Translations under genes and position numbers: made by a program
In this document: piece by piece, positions 14,130 to 21,955 of the stretch
Layout of the letters: the number at the start of each line of letters is the position of its first letter
How positions within the stretch are numbered: position 1 is the first letter of the stretch
Notes under the pieces: model-generated
Told to the model about the DNA's origin: nothing
What the model saw: only the letters and a program-made list of their open reading frames with translations
Databases searched by the model: none
Source: a virus
Length of the DNA: 34,729 bases
Virus record (IMG/VR): IMGVR_UViG_3300025759_000312
Coordinates: 1-34,729 of that record
Reading direction: 5' to 3' (one strand)

Positions 14130-15230
14130 TTATAACTTAAATTTACTGAACTGACCTTTTTTGACGTCTTGTTTTATACCACCAACGATATAAGACTCGA
14201 CTTCTGTCTCTTGTGGTGCCACCTGCATGCCTTTGCTTGACAGCCAGTGCTGTGTCCAGGGCAGTGGGTTGGTGCCCGCTGGTTGGTCATAAAGGGCGTC
14301 ATAGCCCAGTGCCTTCAGCCTCTTGTTGGCAGTCCACTCCACGTAGTTGGCCAGCAGTTTCTCGTTGAGTCCTATGATTGATCCGTCCCTGAATAGGTGC
14401 TGTGCCCATGCCTTCTCTTCCTCGACCACAGACTTGAACATCTTGATCACTTCTGAGTCACACTCTTTGATCACCTGCATCATCTCCTTGTCATCGCCCG
14501 CCATCCAGTTCTTGAGGATGTGCGTTGATATGGCCAAGTGCTGTGATTCGTCCCTTGCTATCAGTGAAAGTATCTTGGCTGAACCCTCCATCAGTTTCAG
14601 TTCACCGAATGCGAAAGTACATGCAAATGAAACATAGAACCTAAGTCCCTCCAACAAGTTGACATTGACCATCGCTAAAAATAATTTCTTCTTCAGCACC
14701 TTGGTCGATCCCTTGCCGTTGATGTCCCATTGCTTGGCGTACTCGATGAAATCATCGTAGTGCTTGGTCACACTCGTTGCCCTCTTTAATATCTGTTCAT
14801 CATCCACTATGGTGTCAAACACCTCTGACGGATTGGAGTAGATGTTCTTGATGATGTGCGTGTATGATCTGGAGTGTATGGTCTCGAAGAAGTCCCACGT
14901 GACTATACAGCTCTCTAACTCGGGTAGACTCACGTAAGGTAGGAAAGCAATCACTGGTCCCCTGCCCTGTACCGAATCCAGCAGAGTTTGATACTTTAAA
15001 TTACTTGTGAATATGTGTTTCTGTTCTGGTCTGAAGTTCTGGAAGTCCGCCCTGTCCTTCTGTAGTGAGACCTCCTCTGGTCTCCAGAAGTAGCCCAGTT
15101 GCGTCTGTGTCAGTTTGTCGAACACAGGGTACTTGTACACGTCAAACCTCTGCGTGTTCTGGTCCTCACCAAAGAACATGGGTTGTTTAGTGAAGTCAAC
15201 TTTGCTCTGGTTAAAAATTGTTTTGCTCAT
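14130..15230 (-). CDS. nrdB: Class Ia ribonucleotide reductase beta subunit
   Basis: 366 residues. The di-iron site and radical tyrosine are all present: Asp85, Glu116, His119 and Tyr123 (ETIHSRSYTH), Glu194 (NLLEGLRFY), Glu228 and His231 (RDESQHLA), matching E. coli D84, E115, H118, Y122, E204, E238, H241. The subunit makes the tyrosyl radical that the alpha subunit uses to reduce ribonucleoside diphosphates, supplying dNTPs for phage replication. The C-terminus KGQFSKFKL is the tail that docks to NrdA. It follows nrdA by 17 nt. Confidence 0.95.
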   Translation of the reverse strand: MSKTIFNQSKVDFTKQPMFFGEDQNTQRFDVYKYPVFDKLTQTQLGYFWRPEEVSLQKDRADFQNFRPEQKHIFTSNLKYQTLLDSVQGRGPVIAFLPYVSLPELESCIVTWDFFETIHSRSYTHIIKNIYSNPSEVFDTIVDDEQILKRATSVTKHYDDFIEYAKQWDINGKGSTKVLKKKLFLAMVNVNLLEGLRFYVSFACTFAFGELKLMEGSAKILSLIARDESQHLAISTHILKNWMAGDDKEMMQVIKECDSEVIKMFKSVVEEEKAWAQHLFRDGSIIGLNEKLLANYVEWTANKRLKALGYDALYDQPAGTNPLPWTQHWLSSKGMQVAPQETEVESYIVGGIKQDVKKGQFSKFKL

Positions 15231-15247
15231 CTGTCCTCGTTTCTATG

Positions 15248-17653
15248 TTAGATTGTGCAGGCTTCACACTCACCGTCGTCGTCCGCGGCAGTACTTATCT
15301 GTTCCACTTCATTTTCTGGTTCCAGTATCACGTCCTCGCCCTCGTCGTCTGCTGTCGAACCTATGCCCGCTGGTTGAACGTCCTCTTCTTCACCCTTGAA
15401 GTCATAGGTGTTCTGGTAGTAACTTGTCTTCCAACCGTACTTGTATGCGGTCAGCATGTCCTGTGCCATCGCTGACAGAGGTACCTCGTTGTTCTCGTAG
15501 TGTAGCGGGTTGTATGACCAGTTGCCTGATATGGCCTGGTCGAAGTATTTCTGCATCATGGCCACCACGTTGATGTAGCCCGTGTTGTCAGGCATGTCCC
15601 ACAACAGCGTGTAGTCGTTCTTCAGTTTAGGGAACCCTGGTGCTATCTGCTTCAGTGGACCTTTCTTGCTTTTCTTGATCTGTAGCATGGCCCTTGGTGG
15701 TTCGATACCATTGGTCTCGTTACTTACAACGGAACTACTTTCCGAAGGCATCTGTGCTGATAAAGTTGAATGTCTTAATCCATATTTTGCTATGTCTTTT
15801 CTAAGACTTTCCCATGCCATTCTCTGTTTGTGTGGCACTATCTCGTCGATCTCTTTCTTGTAGTGATCGATTGGTAGTAAACCATCCGCGTATTTGGTCC
15901 TCTCGAATCCCTCACACTTGCCCTTCTCCATCGCTATGTTGCAACTGGATCTTAGCAGGTAGTACTGGAATGCTTCTGAAAGTCTGTCCACTAACTCCCA
16001 TGCACCCTTTTCATTGTACTTGACTCCGTTCTTGGCTAGGTAGTGTGCCAGTCCGATGTATCCGATTCCAAGTGATCTCCTCTTCTTGGTTGATACTTCA
16101 GCGGCCTTCACAGGGTAATCCTGGTAGTCAATGATCTGTTCCAGTGCCCTAACACTTAGATCACATAGGTTCTCCAGTTCGCTGACATCTCCCAACTGTC
16201 CCACGTTGATCGCTGACAGTATGCAGAGCGCTATCTCACCTTGGTCGTCATGTATGTCCTGTATTGGGGTTGTTGGCAGTGTTATCTCTTGACAGAGGTT
16301 ACTCATCGATACCTTGTCTTTGAAACTCGAGTGTGAGTTACAGTGGTCTAGGTTCATGATGTAGATACGTCCTGTCTCTGCCCTCTCCTTCAATAGGTCA
16401 AAGAATAGGTCCTGTGCTGGCACCTTCTTCTTGGGGATGGTCTTGTCCTCTTCGTATTTCAGATAGAGATCATCAAACTCGGGAGTGCCGAATGCCTCGT
16501 ACAATCCAGGAGCCATGTGTGGAGAGATGAGTGTGATATCTTCCTCGTTCATGAATCTCTCATAGAACAATTTACTAATCTGTATCGAGTAATCCATTCT
16601 TCTCACTCTGTTGTCCTCTGTGCCTTTGTTGTTCTTTAGCACAAGGATGTCTTCGATCTCCGGATGCCATATTGGGAAGTGCACAGTTGCGTTTCCACCA
16701 CGCACTCCATTCTGTGTACAACATCTCACTGTGCTTTCGAATTTTTTAAGGAACGGGATCACTCCTGTGTGTTGGACCTCCCCTCCCCTTATCTTAGAGT
16801 TGATTCCCCTGATACGTCCTGCGTTGATTCCTATGCCTGCTCTCCTGGCGACGTACAATCCGATCGCCATGTCCGATGAGAATATCGAAGGCAGTGTGTC
16901 GTCACTGTCTACCAGCACACAACTCGCAAACTGTCTGATAGGAGTCCTCACCCCCGCCATCACTGGCGTTGGAATGTTGATCTTGTGTTGTGATATAGCG
17001 TCGTAGTATCTCTTCACGTAGCCCATCCTGGTCTTCTCTGGATACTCCGCGAACAAGGTGGCCGCGATCATCATGTACATGTCCTGTGGTGTCTCGTACA
17101 GTTGTCCTGTTGATCTGTCCTGCACCAGATATTTGTCACAGATCTGTCTCAGTCCCGCGTATGTGAATTTTAGATCCCTGTCTCTTCTTATCCAGGTGTT
17201 TAATTTTTTAATTTCTGTTTTGTTGTACTTGTCTAGGATGCCTTTGTCGTACACGCCTAATCTGATGTTACGCAGGATCAGTTTCAACAATGGAATGTAT
17301 TCGTACTGTCCGTGTGCTTCCTTCCTGACATCGTAGGAAAGTAATCTGGCCGCCGCGAACTGGTAGTTGGGTGCTTCCAAACTTATCAGGTCATTGGCAG
17401 AACGAACTAAGACGTTCTGAATGTCCTTGGTGCTCATGCCATCATAGAACTGTATGTTGGCGTTCATCTCGATCTGAGAACTTGACACGCCAGCGAGTCC
17501 CTCACAGGCCTCTTCGACCACGAAATGGATCTTGTTGATGTCCAGTGGTTCCAGCCTGCCGTCTCTTTTCTGTACTTGGATTGTAGAAGAATTCGTGTTC
17601 GGCATTAAGACTTTATAATTTTTTTTCTTGAGTTTCGTTTTAATTGTATCCAT
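15248..17653 (-). CDS. nrdA: Class Ia ribonucleotide reductase alpha subunit
   Basis: 801 residues from the ATG at 17653. An N-terminal ATP-cone (IQVQKRDGRLEPLDINKI, residues 25-42) gives allosteric control. Catalytic residues are seen: Cys245 (QFASCVLVD) and Cys477 (ALCILSAIN) as the reducing pair, Asn452, Cys454 and Glu456 (SNLCQEITLP) in the active site, the Tyr-Tyr radical relay (KTSYYQNTY), and the C-terminal CEACTI redox pair. An acidic insert precedes the C-terminus. The TAAATA motif at 17658-17653 overlaps this ATG, so the real start may be the in-frame ATG at 17605 (MPNTNSSTIQVQ), 6 nt after TATAAA. Confidence 0.95.
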   Translation of the reverse strand: MDTIKTKLKKKNYKVLMPNTNSSTIQVQKRDGRLEPLDINKIHFVVEEACEGLAGVSSSQIEMNANIQFYDGMSTKDIQNVLVRSANDLISLEAPNYQFAAARLLSYDVRKEAHGQYEYIPLLKLILRNIRLGVYDKGILDKYNKTEIKKLNTWIRRDRDLKFTYAGLRQICDKYLVQDRSTGQLYETPQDMYMMIAATLFAEYPEKTRMGYVKRYYDAISQHKINIPTPVMAGVRTPIRQFASCVLVDSDDTLPSIFSSDMAIGLYVARRAGIGINAGRIRGINSKIRGGEVQHTGVIPFLKKFESTVRCCTQNGVRGGNATVHFPIWHPEIEDILVLKNNKGTEDNRVRRMDYSIQISKLFYERFMNEEDITLISPHMAPGLYEAFGTPEFDDLYLKYEEDKTIPKKKVPAQDLFFDLLKERAETGRIYIMNLDHCNSHSSFKDKVSMSNLCQEITLPTTPIQDIHDDQGEIALCILSAINVGQLGDVSELENLCDLSVRALEQIIDYQDYPVKAAEVSTKKRRSLGIGYIGLAHYLAKNGVKYNEKGAWELVDRLSEAFQYYLLRSSCNIAMEKGKCEGFERTKYADGLLPIDHYKKEIDEIVPHKQRMAWESLRKDIAKYGLRHSTLSAQMPSESSSVVSNETNGIEPPRAMLQIKKSKKGPLKQIAPGFPKLKNDYTLLWDMPDNTGYINVVAMMQKYFDQAISGNWSYNPLHYENNEVPLSAMAQDMLTAYKYGWKTSYYQNTYDFKGEEEDVQPAGIGSTADDEGEDVILEPENEVEQISTAADDDGECEACTI

Positions 17654-17785
17654 ATTTATCCTAATCCGTTGTTATCTGAAATCGAAAAAAATTCCTAAAC
17701 CTGGAAAGGCGTAGTCTTTCTTTGATTTTCTTTATGTGCTTATATTACTACAGACGGATACGGATGTCTATCAGTTTGTGTGGTA
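17653..17785 (-). other. Intergenic region between fibre and nrdA
   Basis: 132 bases, AT-rich, with no open frame of note. On the minus strand it contains GATAAATATGG at its end (TAAATA overlapping the nrdA ATG) and ATCCGTATCCGT, a short tandem repeat of unknown role. No terminator hairpin is seen. Confidence 0.4.
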
Positions 17786-19390
17786 TTATGCGATGATGGT
17801 GGTCTGGTAATCTAAAGTGGCGTCACTACCTGTGCTTGTAGTCGTGTACTTTAAGGCGACTGTCTCCGAACCTGATGTGGAGTCCTTGTCATCCAGCACC
17901 GCCGTCAACTCAACGCCGATGTCCGTGCCGCTCTCCGTGAAGGTGTCGTCGTAACTGACACCATTGGTGCTGGCACTGACAACCAGTTCGCCTGTGCGGT
18001 CCAGTGTGCCCCTCACAATTTTATATTTTATCCTAAGTCCCTTGCCTGCCAACGCTGGATATTCATTGATCGTTGTGGCCGACGATGTGTTGTCAGCAAG
18101 TGTCTGAGATTTTATTGCTTTATCCTGTACGCCGATTCCCTGTAGTTCCGGTGCTGGGTTCATGTGTGAACTGCCATCCGACCTTCGCAGATCCGATCTC
18201 TCGAAGAAGTCCATCACGCTCGAACACTCATCGTTGTCGTACTGTATGATCGGTACCTCGTTCACTGAACCGATGCCCTCGAAGTTGTTACCTACCGTTG
18301 ATGCGTACCAGTTGCCTGAACTGATTACGTTCCTGGTTCCTGTTCCTGTCGTGCTACTAGACTGCTTGACATATATGGCCTGCTGTCCTATTGTGCTCCA
18401 ACTGTTGCCGGAAAACTGTATGTCCCTCGGTCCTATTGTGAGCCCGTTGGTGGAACCGTCCATAGTCTCTCCCAGCATGGCGCCATAATAGGCCGTGTTG
18501 AAATCACAATCATTGAACCTAACGTTAGTCACATCGTAACTCAGGTCCACCAGTCTCGCGAACTTGGTGAACTGGCACTGGTTGAATATGATCTGTGAGC
18601 AAGGCAGTGCTGTGGTTGATCTCACTGTCACCGCTTTTGAATTTGAATTGTCTGCTCCGCCACTGGCGTATGATCCTTGGAACTTGCAGTTGTTGAAGTA
18701 CACCTTTGTGGCGTTGTCTATCGACACGCCTCCATAGGCCACTGTGTTTCTGAACGTTATGTTTGAGATCTGTATCTGTGTTGGTGTGGTGGCACCTGAA
18801 TTGCCTATGCTTCCATACACCTGTCCGTCGTCGTCTTCCGTGACCGCGACTGGATTGTTGCCTGAATTCCTTATGATGGTCTTGTCTGGCCCTTCACCTA
18901 CTAGGTGTGCGTATGGTGGTATGGTGAGGCTGGAGTTGATCCTGTAGATGCCCGCTGGGAAGAAAAGTATCCTCCTTGCCCTGGTGTCATCTTGGTCTGT
19001 GTCTGAATAAAGTTCATCCAGTGCTCGCTGGATCGCGGCAGTGTCGTTGGTGCTGTCATCGCCCTTCGCGTCAAACGCCTTGACCGAGACGTGATCGTCT
19101 AGGACCTGTTGCAGTGTCCTCGTGACGTCACCTGATGTGCCCGTAGTGATTGGAGTTGAGTCACCCAGGTAGCCCTTGTAGACATGTGTCAATGCTGATG
19201 AGAATGCTGAACTGCCCGCGGTCACGATCTCCGTGTTGCCCACCGCTGGTGCACCGTCTGATACCGTGCCATTACCTATGAACAATCTCTGTTCGTCAAT
19301 GACCCAGCCCAGTTCTCCCGCGGCCAATTGCGGTAGATCTGTCCTTTTTCCACGTCTGTGCTGTATTCTAGATATCTGTACTATAGGCAT
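17786..19390 (-). CDS. Tail fibre or tail spike with pectate-lyase-like beta-helix
   Basis: 534 residues. Residues 1-45 (IQHRRGKRTDLPQLAAGELG, then RLFIGNG) form the short N-terminal module common to marine T4-like fibres, which attaches to the tail. Residues about 95-180 (VSVKAFDAKGDDSTNDTAAI, then ILFFPAGIYRI and AHLVGEGPDKTII) are the start of a Pectate_lyase_3-type right-handed beta-helix; the helix continues to about 400, ending in a beta-rich Ser/Thr tip. Expected role: recognising or cutting a surface polysaccharide. The late motif TAAATA is 7 nt before the ATG. Confidence 0.85.
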   Translation of the reverse strand: MPIVQISRIQHRRGKRTDLPQLAAGELGWVIDEQRLFIGNGTVSDGAPAVGNTEIVTAGSSAFSSALTHVYKGYLGDSTPITTGTSGDVTRTLQQVLDDHVSVKAFDAKGDDSTNDTAAIQRALDELYSDTDQDDTRARRILFFPAGIYRINSSLTIPPYAHLVGEGPDKTIIRNSGNNPVAVTEDDDGQVYGSIGNSGATTPTQIQISNITFRNTVAYGGVSIDNATKVYFNNCKFQGSYASGGADNSNSKAVTVRSTTALPCSQIIFNQCQFTKFARLVDLSYDVTNVRFNDCDFNTAYYGAMLGETMDGSTNGLTIGPRDIQFSGNSWSTIGQQAIYVKQSSSTTGTGTRNVISSGNWYASTVGNNFEGIGSVNEVPIIQYDNDECSSVMDFFERSDLRRSDGSSHMNPAPELQGIGVQDKAIKSQTLADNTSSATTINEYPALAGKGLRIKYKIVRGTLDRTGELVVSASTNGVSYDDTFTESGTDIGVELTAVLDDKDSTSGSETVALKYTTTSTGSDATLDYQTTIIA

Positions 19391-19393
19391 ATA
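19372..19393. repeat. Direct repeat copy 1 (fibre start)
   Basis: 22 bases identical to 20190-20211. On the minus strand it holds the fibre start codon and codons for MPIVQI. Upstream flanks of both copies also match imperfectly (late motif at the same position), so about 40 bp are duplicated. Confidence 0.85.
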
Positions 19394-19397
19394 CTGT

Positions 19398-19403
19398 TAT
19401 TTA
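19398..19403 (-). promoter_or_regulatory. Late-type promoter TAAATA before the fibre, leaderless spacing
   Basis: TAAATA at 19403-19398 with 7 nt to the ATG at 19390. Confidence 0.6.
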
Positions 19404-19422
19404 GTATATTTCAAGTGTGCGT

Positions 19423-20166
19423 CTATTGTAGTTTTTTTTTGATGATATGCGCCAACTCTTTGTGAGCTTCCGCGTTGGCATGCCCACCTACGCAGAAATA
19501 TGGGTGTTCAGTGTTGTCGAGTTGTGGGAAATTGATTATTTTTTCTTTGAGATTTTTCAGACTGTGCGTAATCATTTTACTAGACGTTTTTTCCTGTTTC
19601 AAAAGTGCTCCTATTTCATCGAAAGTTCCATTATTGATAATCCACCAGTCAGCAGTGTTATGGTGTGATTTCACATAGGCAAACAGTGTAAGTACACAAT
19701 TATACCATAAAAGTAAATTACTTTTTTGTGTGCTGTGGGATAATCGGAACTTATAGTACTGCTTATGTTCATCACGTACTTCGACATCAGATACAAAATC
19801 TACCCATTTGTTATTCACGTACTCACACCAACGTTCTATTCCTGTTGGCTGAATAAAAATGATGCTCTTATGATCAATATTTTCAAGGTGGTGTATCACA
19901 CGCCGTTGAATTGACTGCATACTAGATCCGCTGACGCCGTGATTGACCCCTCCCAGTAGACCCGCATAGGATTGCTGTCGCTCTTCTTCATAGAGAGTTT
20001 TTTTATCCACGTGATTTAATGTGGGTCGTTCACGTTCACGAGTGGGTAAGTTGTTCCACTCTTGAAAATTTTTGTAAGTTGGATAGTTATCAACATATTT
20101 CCAGTCAACTAATTCGTCCCCGGCTGTAAAACTATCGCCAAAAAAATGTAGAGGATGCTGGGTCAC
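19423..20166 (-). CDS. SGNH/GDSL-family hydrolase
   Basis: 247 residues. Block I is HFFGDSFTAGDEL with the nucleophile Ser in GDSF (residues 10-13), GVSGSSMQSIQRR supplies the oxyanion glycine region, and GGHANAEAHKELA near the C-terminus supplies the catalytic His. SGNH enzymes are esterases or acetyl-hydrolases; beside a fibre gene, removal of acetyl groups from host surface glycans is plausible, or modification of virion glycans. Start is GTG at 20166; no good Shine-Dalgarno. It is flanked by direct repeats of the fibre start, suggesting insertion or duplication. AT-richer than neighbours. Confidence 0.75.
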   Translation of the reverse strand: MTQHPLHFFGDSFTAGDELVDWKYVDNYPTYKNFQEWNNLPTRERERPTLNHVDKKTLYEEERQQSYAGLLGGVNHGVSGSSMQSIQRRVIHHLENIDHKSIIFIQPTGIERWCEYVNNKWVDFVSDVEVRDEHKQYYKFRLSHSTQKSNLLLWYNCVLTLFAYVKSHHNTADWWIINNGTFDEIGALLKQEKTSSKMITHSLKNLKEKIINFPQLDNTEHPYFCVGGHANAEAHKELAHIIKKKLQ

Positions 20167-20189
20167 AATATCTTTTTATAGTATTGTAT

Positions 20190-20211
20190 ATATCTGTACT
20201 ATAGGCATATA
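20190..20211. repeat. Direct repeat copy 2 (orphan fibre start)
   Basis: Identical to 19372-19393. On the minus strand the copied start codon (20208) leads to MPIVQIYTIL and then a stop, so this is an orphan 5' end of the fibre gene. TAAATA (20220-20215) sits 6 nt before this ATG. Confidence 0.85.
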
Positions 20212-20243
20212 ACATATTTATTATATTTCTAAAGGCCCAATAA

Positions 20244-21206
20244 TTAGGCTTTATTGATAAATCTGAGCATTGGTTCAATCACATCGTCGATCATCCTTTG
20301 AACCACTTGATTCCTATCCCAGAATAAATCAAAGTTGTGTGAAACCACTTCTCGACACTGGTCTTTGGGCACTCTTCGTATTTGAGCTGTAATTTTTTGC
20401 CGTCTTTCTACAGTATTTTCTATTTCGTCATAGGATTCGTCAAACAGAGTAGTATAGGTTTTAAAACCTAGATTTTTCAACATTTCAAGTGATTTTTGTT
20501 GTCCGTATAAAATGAAAGGGTGACCATACATAATTGGTTTAAATGTTTTTTCTGTTAGAAAGACGCTTCCTTGGTCTTGATGCGTTTCAACTACCACAGT
20601 GAAATGGGTATCATTGTACCACGCTGGCAGATAATGCCTTTGATGATGTACATAGCGACTTTCCATTTTATTCAATTTATTGAATCCCTCCAACCATATA
20701 CCACGTCCTAGGTAACTGTATTTGGCATTATCAAGCAATTTTTCTTGCATGAGATTGTCAAAAAAGTCATTGCGTAAATCTTTTGCTCTTCCGATCTGCA
20801 TCAAGAATGAATTCGCCTTATCAAATTCAAAAGGCATTGACAACGGCTTTTGATGGGCTTGACTAAAATGTTCTTCATACCAGAACCACGCAGGAACTTT
20901 ATGGATATTTTTTTTATTTTTGTGATAATTGCAGATTAGACCCAGGGTGTTTTCGTCGAATTCGTCGTCTACCAAAAAGAAATTCTCCCATAGGGAATCT
21001 ACGATGAATTTATGTCTACCGTTGTTGTAGTGTTTGATATCATCATACTTTTCTTTGGTGCTATAGACAAAGGTCGTTCCGTCTGGATAATTTACACAAT
21101 GATTATAGGACTCTAGTCTGAAATATTTTTCTAATAGGGGGGTGTGGTGTGGTGATGATGAGTTGAAACTGGTTTGTCCATGAAGGACTAAAAGGGGTTT
21201 GTTCAT
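20244..21206 (-). CDS. Glycosyltransferase-like protein
   Basis: 320 residues. The C-terminal part (FTVVVETHQDQGSVFLTEKT, then KPIMYGHPFILYGQQKSLEM and LGFKTYTTLFDESYD) has the S/T-E-K-x-x-K/R-x-I-x-x-x-H/P layout of fucosyltransferase (GT10)-like and related phage glycosyltransferases, where these residues bind the nucleotide sugar. A protein with the same C-terminal pattern is at 28890-29906 on the other strand. Lies between the SGNH hydrolase and the nuclease; AT-rich compared with neighbours, suggesting recent acquisition. Ribosome binding site AAGGGTGAT before ATG 21206. Confidence 0.65.
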   Translation of the reverse strand: MNKPLLVLHGQTSFNSSSPHHTPLLEKYFRLESYNHCVNYPDGTTFVYSTKEKYDDIKHYNNGRHKFIVDSLWENFFLVDDEFDENTLGLICNYHKNKKNIHKVPAWFWYEEHFSQAHQKPLSMPFEFDKANSFLMQIGRAKDLRNDFFDNLMQEKLLDNAKYSYLGRGIWLEGFNKLNKMESRYVHHQRHYLPAWYNDTHFTVVVETHQDQGSVFLTEKTFKPIMYGHPFILYGQQKSLEMLKNLGFKTYTTLFDESYDEIENTVERRQKITAQIRRVPKDQCREVVSHNFDLFWDRNQVVQRMIDDVIEPMLRFINKA

Positions 21207-21215
21207 AGATCACCC

Positions 21216-21920
21216 TTATAAAATTTTCTTATAATAGTCTTCAAGTTTTTTATACCATCTATCGGTCCACTTGCCGTAGTCATCTATCTCGAAGGTCTGG
21301 TATTCGTTGTTCTGTGTACATATAAAGATACGTCCCGTCTTGATGTCCGTGTCGTATGTTTTGTTGTGTGCTTCCGCATAGGCCACCAACTGTAGAAAGT
21401 AGTCTTCGACCCATTCCTTTTTCTTCAATCTTCGCGACTGCTTGAAGTCCATTATGGCTGGCGCACCATTGAACACTCCCACTAGGTCTGTGGTACCCGC
21501 GTACAGCTCGGGGTAATAGAGTGACACTTCCGATCCCCACACCTCTGTGACATCATTCAAACCGTTATCGATTATGACATTGGCCATCCGGTGTGCCTTC
21601 TGTTGTATGAGGTTGGAACCCGGTGTCCTGTCCTCGCCCTTCACGTGCCGCTCCAGGCTACGGTGCATCACGGTTCCTATGTTGGCAGATTCTGTGGATA
21701 TCCGCTGTGCCTCCTGCTCGCCCACCCTCTTGCGCCACTCCATCAGATGCGTCATGTCCTTGGTGGCACTCAGCACAGTGGTCACGCTTGGTACCTGACG
21801 GCCGTCTGGTGTCTCGTAGTGCCTCTTGCGATCCTTGGTGACCCTGGCCAGCTCTCCGTATGGATACTTCTGGTTGTAGGTAATACCTTTGCTTTTAAGC
21901 ACATCTTTTGATATTTTCAT
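21216..21920 (-). CDS. PD-(D/E)XK exonuclease, RecB/Cas4-like
   Basis: 234 residues. The motifs occur in order: IGTVMHRSLE (His86), EVWGSEVSLYYPEL (Glu131), AGTTDLVGVFNGAPAIMDFK (Asp145, then Asp158 and Lys160 as the D-x-K core), and FLQLVAYAEAHNKTY (the Q-x-x-x-Y motif). This is the RecB-family nuclease fold found in many T4-like marine phages, with a likely role in DNA processing or recombination. No iron-sulfur cysteines of the Cas4 type are present. Leaderless-type promoter just upstream. Confidence 0.88.
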   Translation of the reverse strand: MKISKDVLKSKGITYNQKYPYGELARVTKDRKRHYETPDGRQVPSVTTVLSATKDMTHLMEWRKRVGEQEAQRISTESANIGTVMHRSLERHVKGEDRTPGSNLIQQKAHRMANVIIDNGLNDVTEVWGSEVSLYYPELYAGTTDLVGVFNGAPAIMDFKQSRRLKKKEWVEDYFLQLVAYAEAHNKTYDTDIKTGRIFICTQNNEYQTFEIDDYGKWTDRWYKKLEDYYKKIL

Positions 21921-21926
21921 TGTACT

Positions 21927-21955
21927 ATTTTATATTATCCTATGGATCTAGTCAA
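21927..21955 (-). promoter_or_regulatory. Sigma70-like promoter, leaderless start
   Basis: TTGACT (21955-21950), 17-nt spacer, TAAAAT (21932-21927), then 6 nt to the ATG at 21920. It overlaps the 3' end of the radical SAM gene. Confidence 0.7.
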
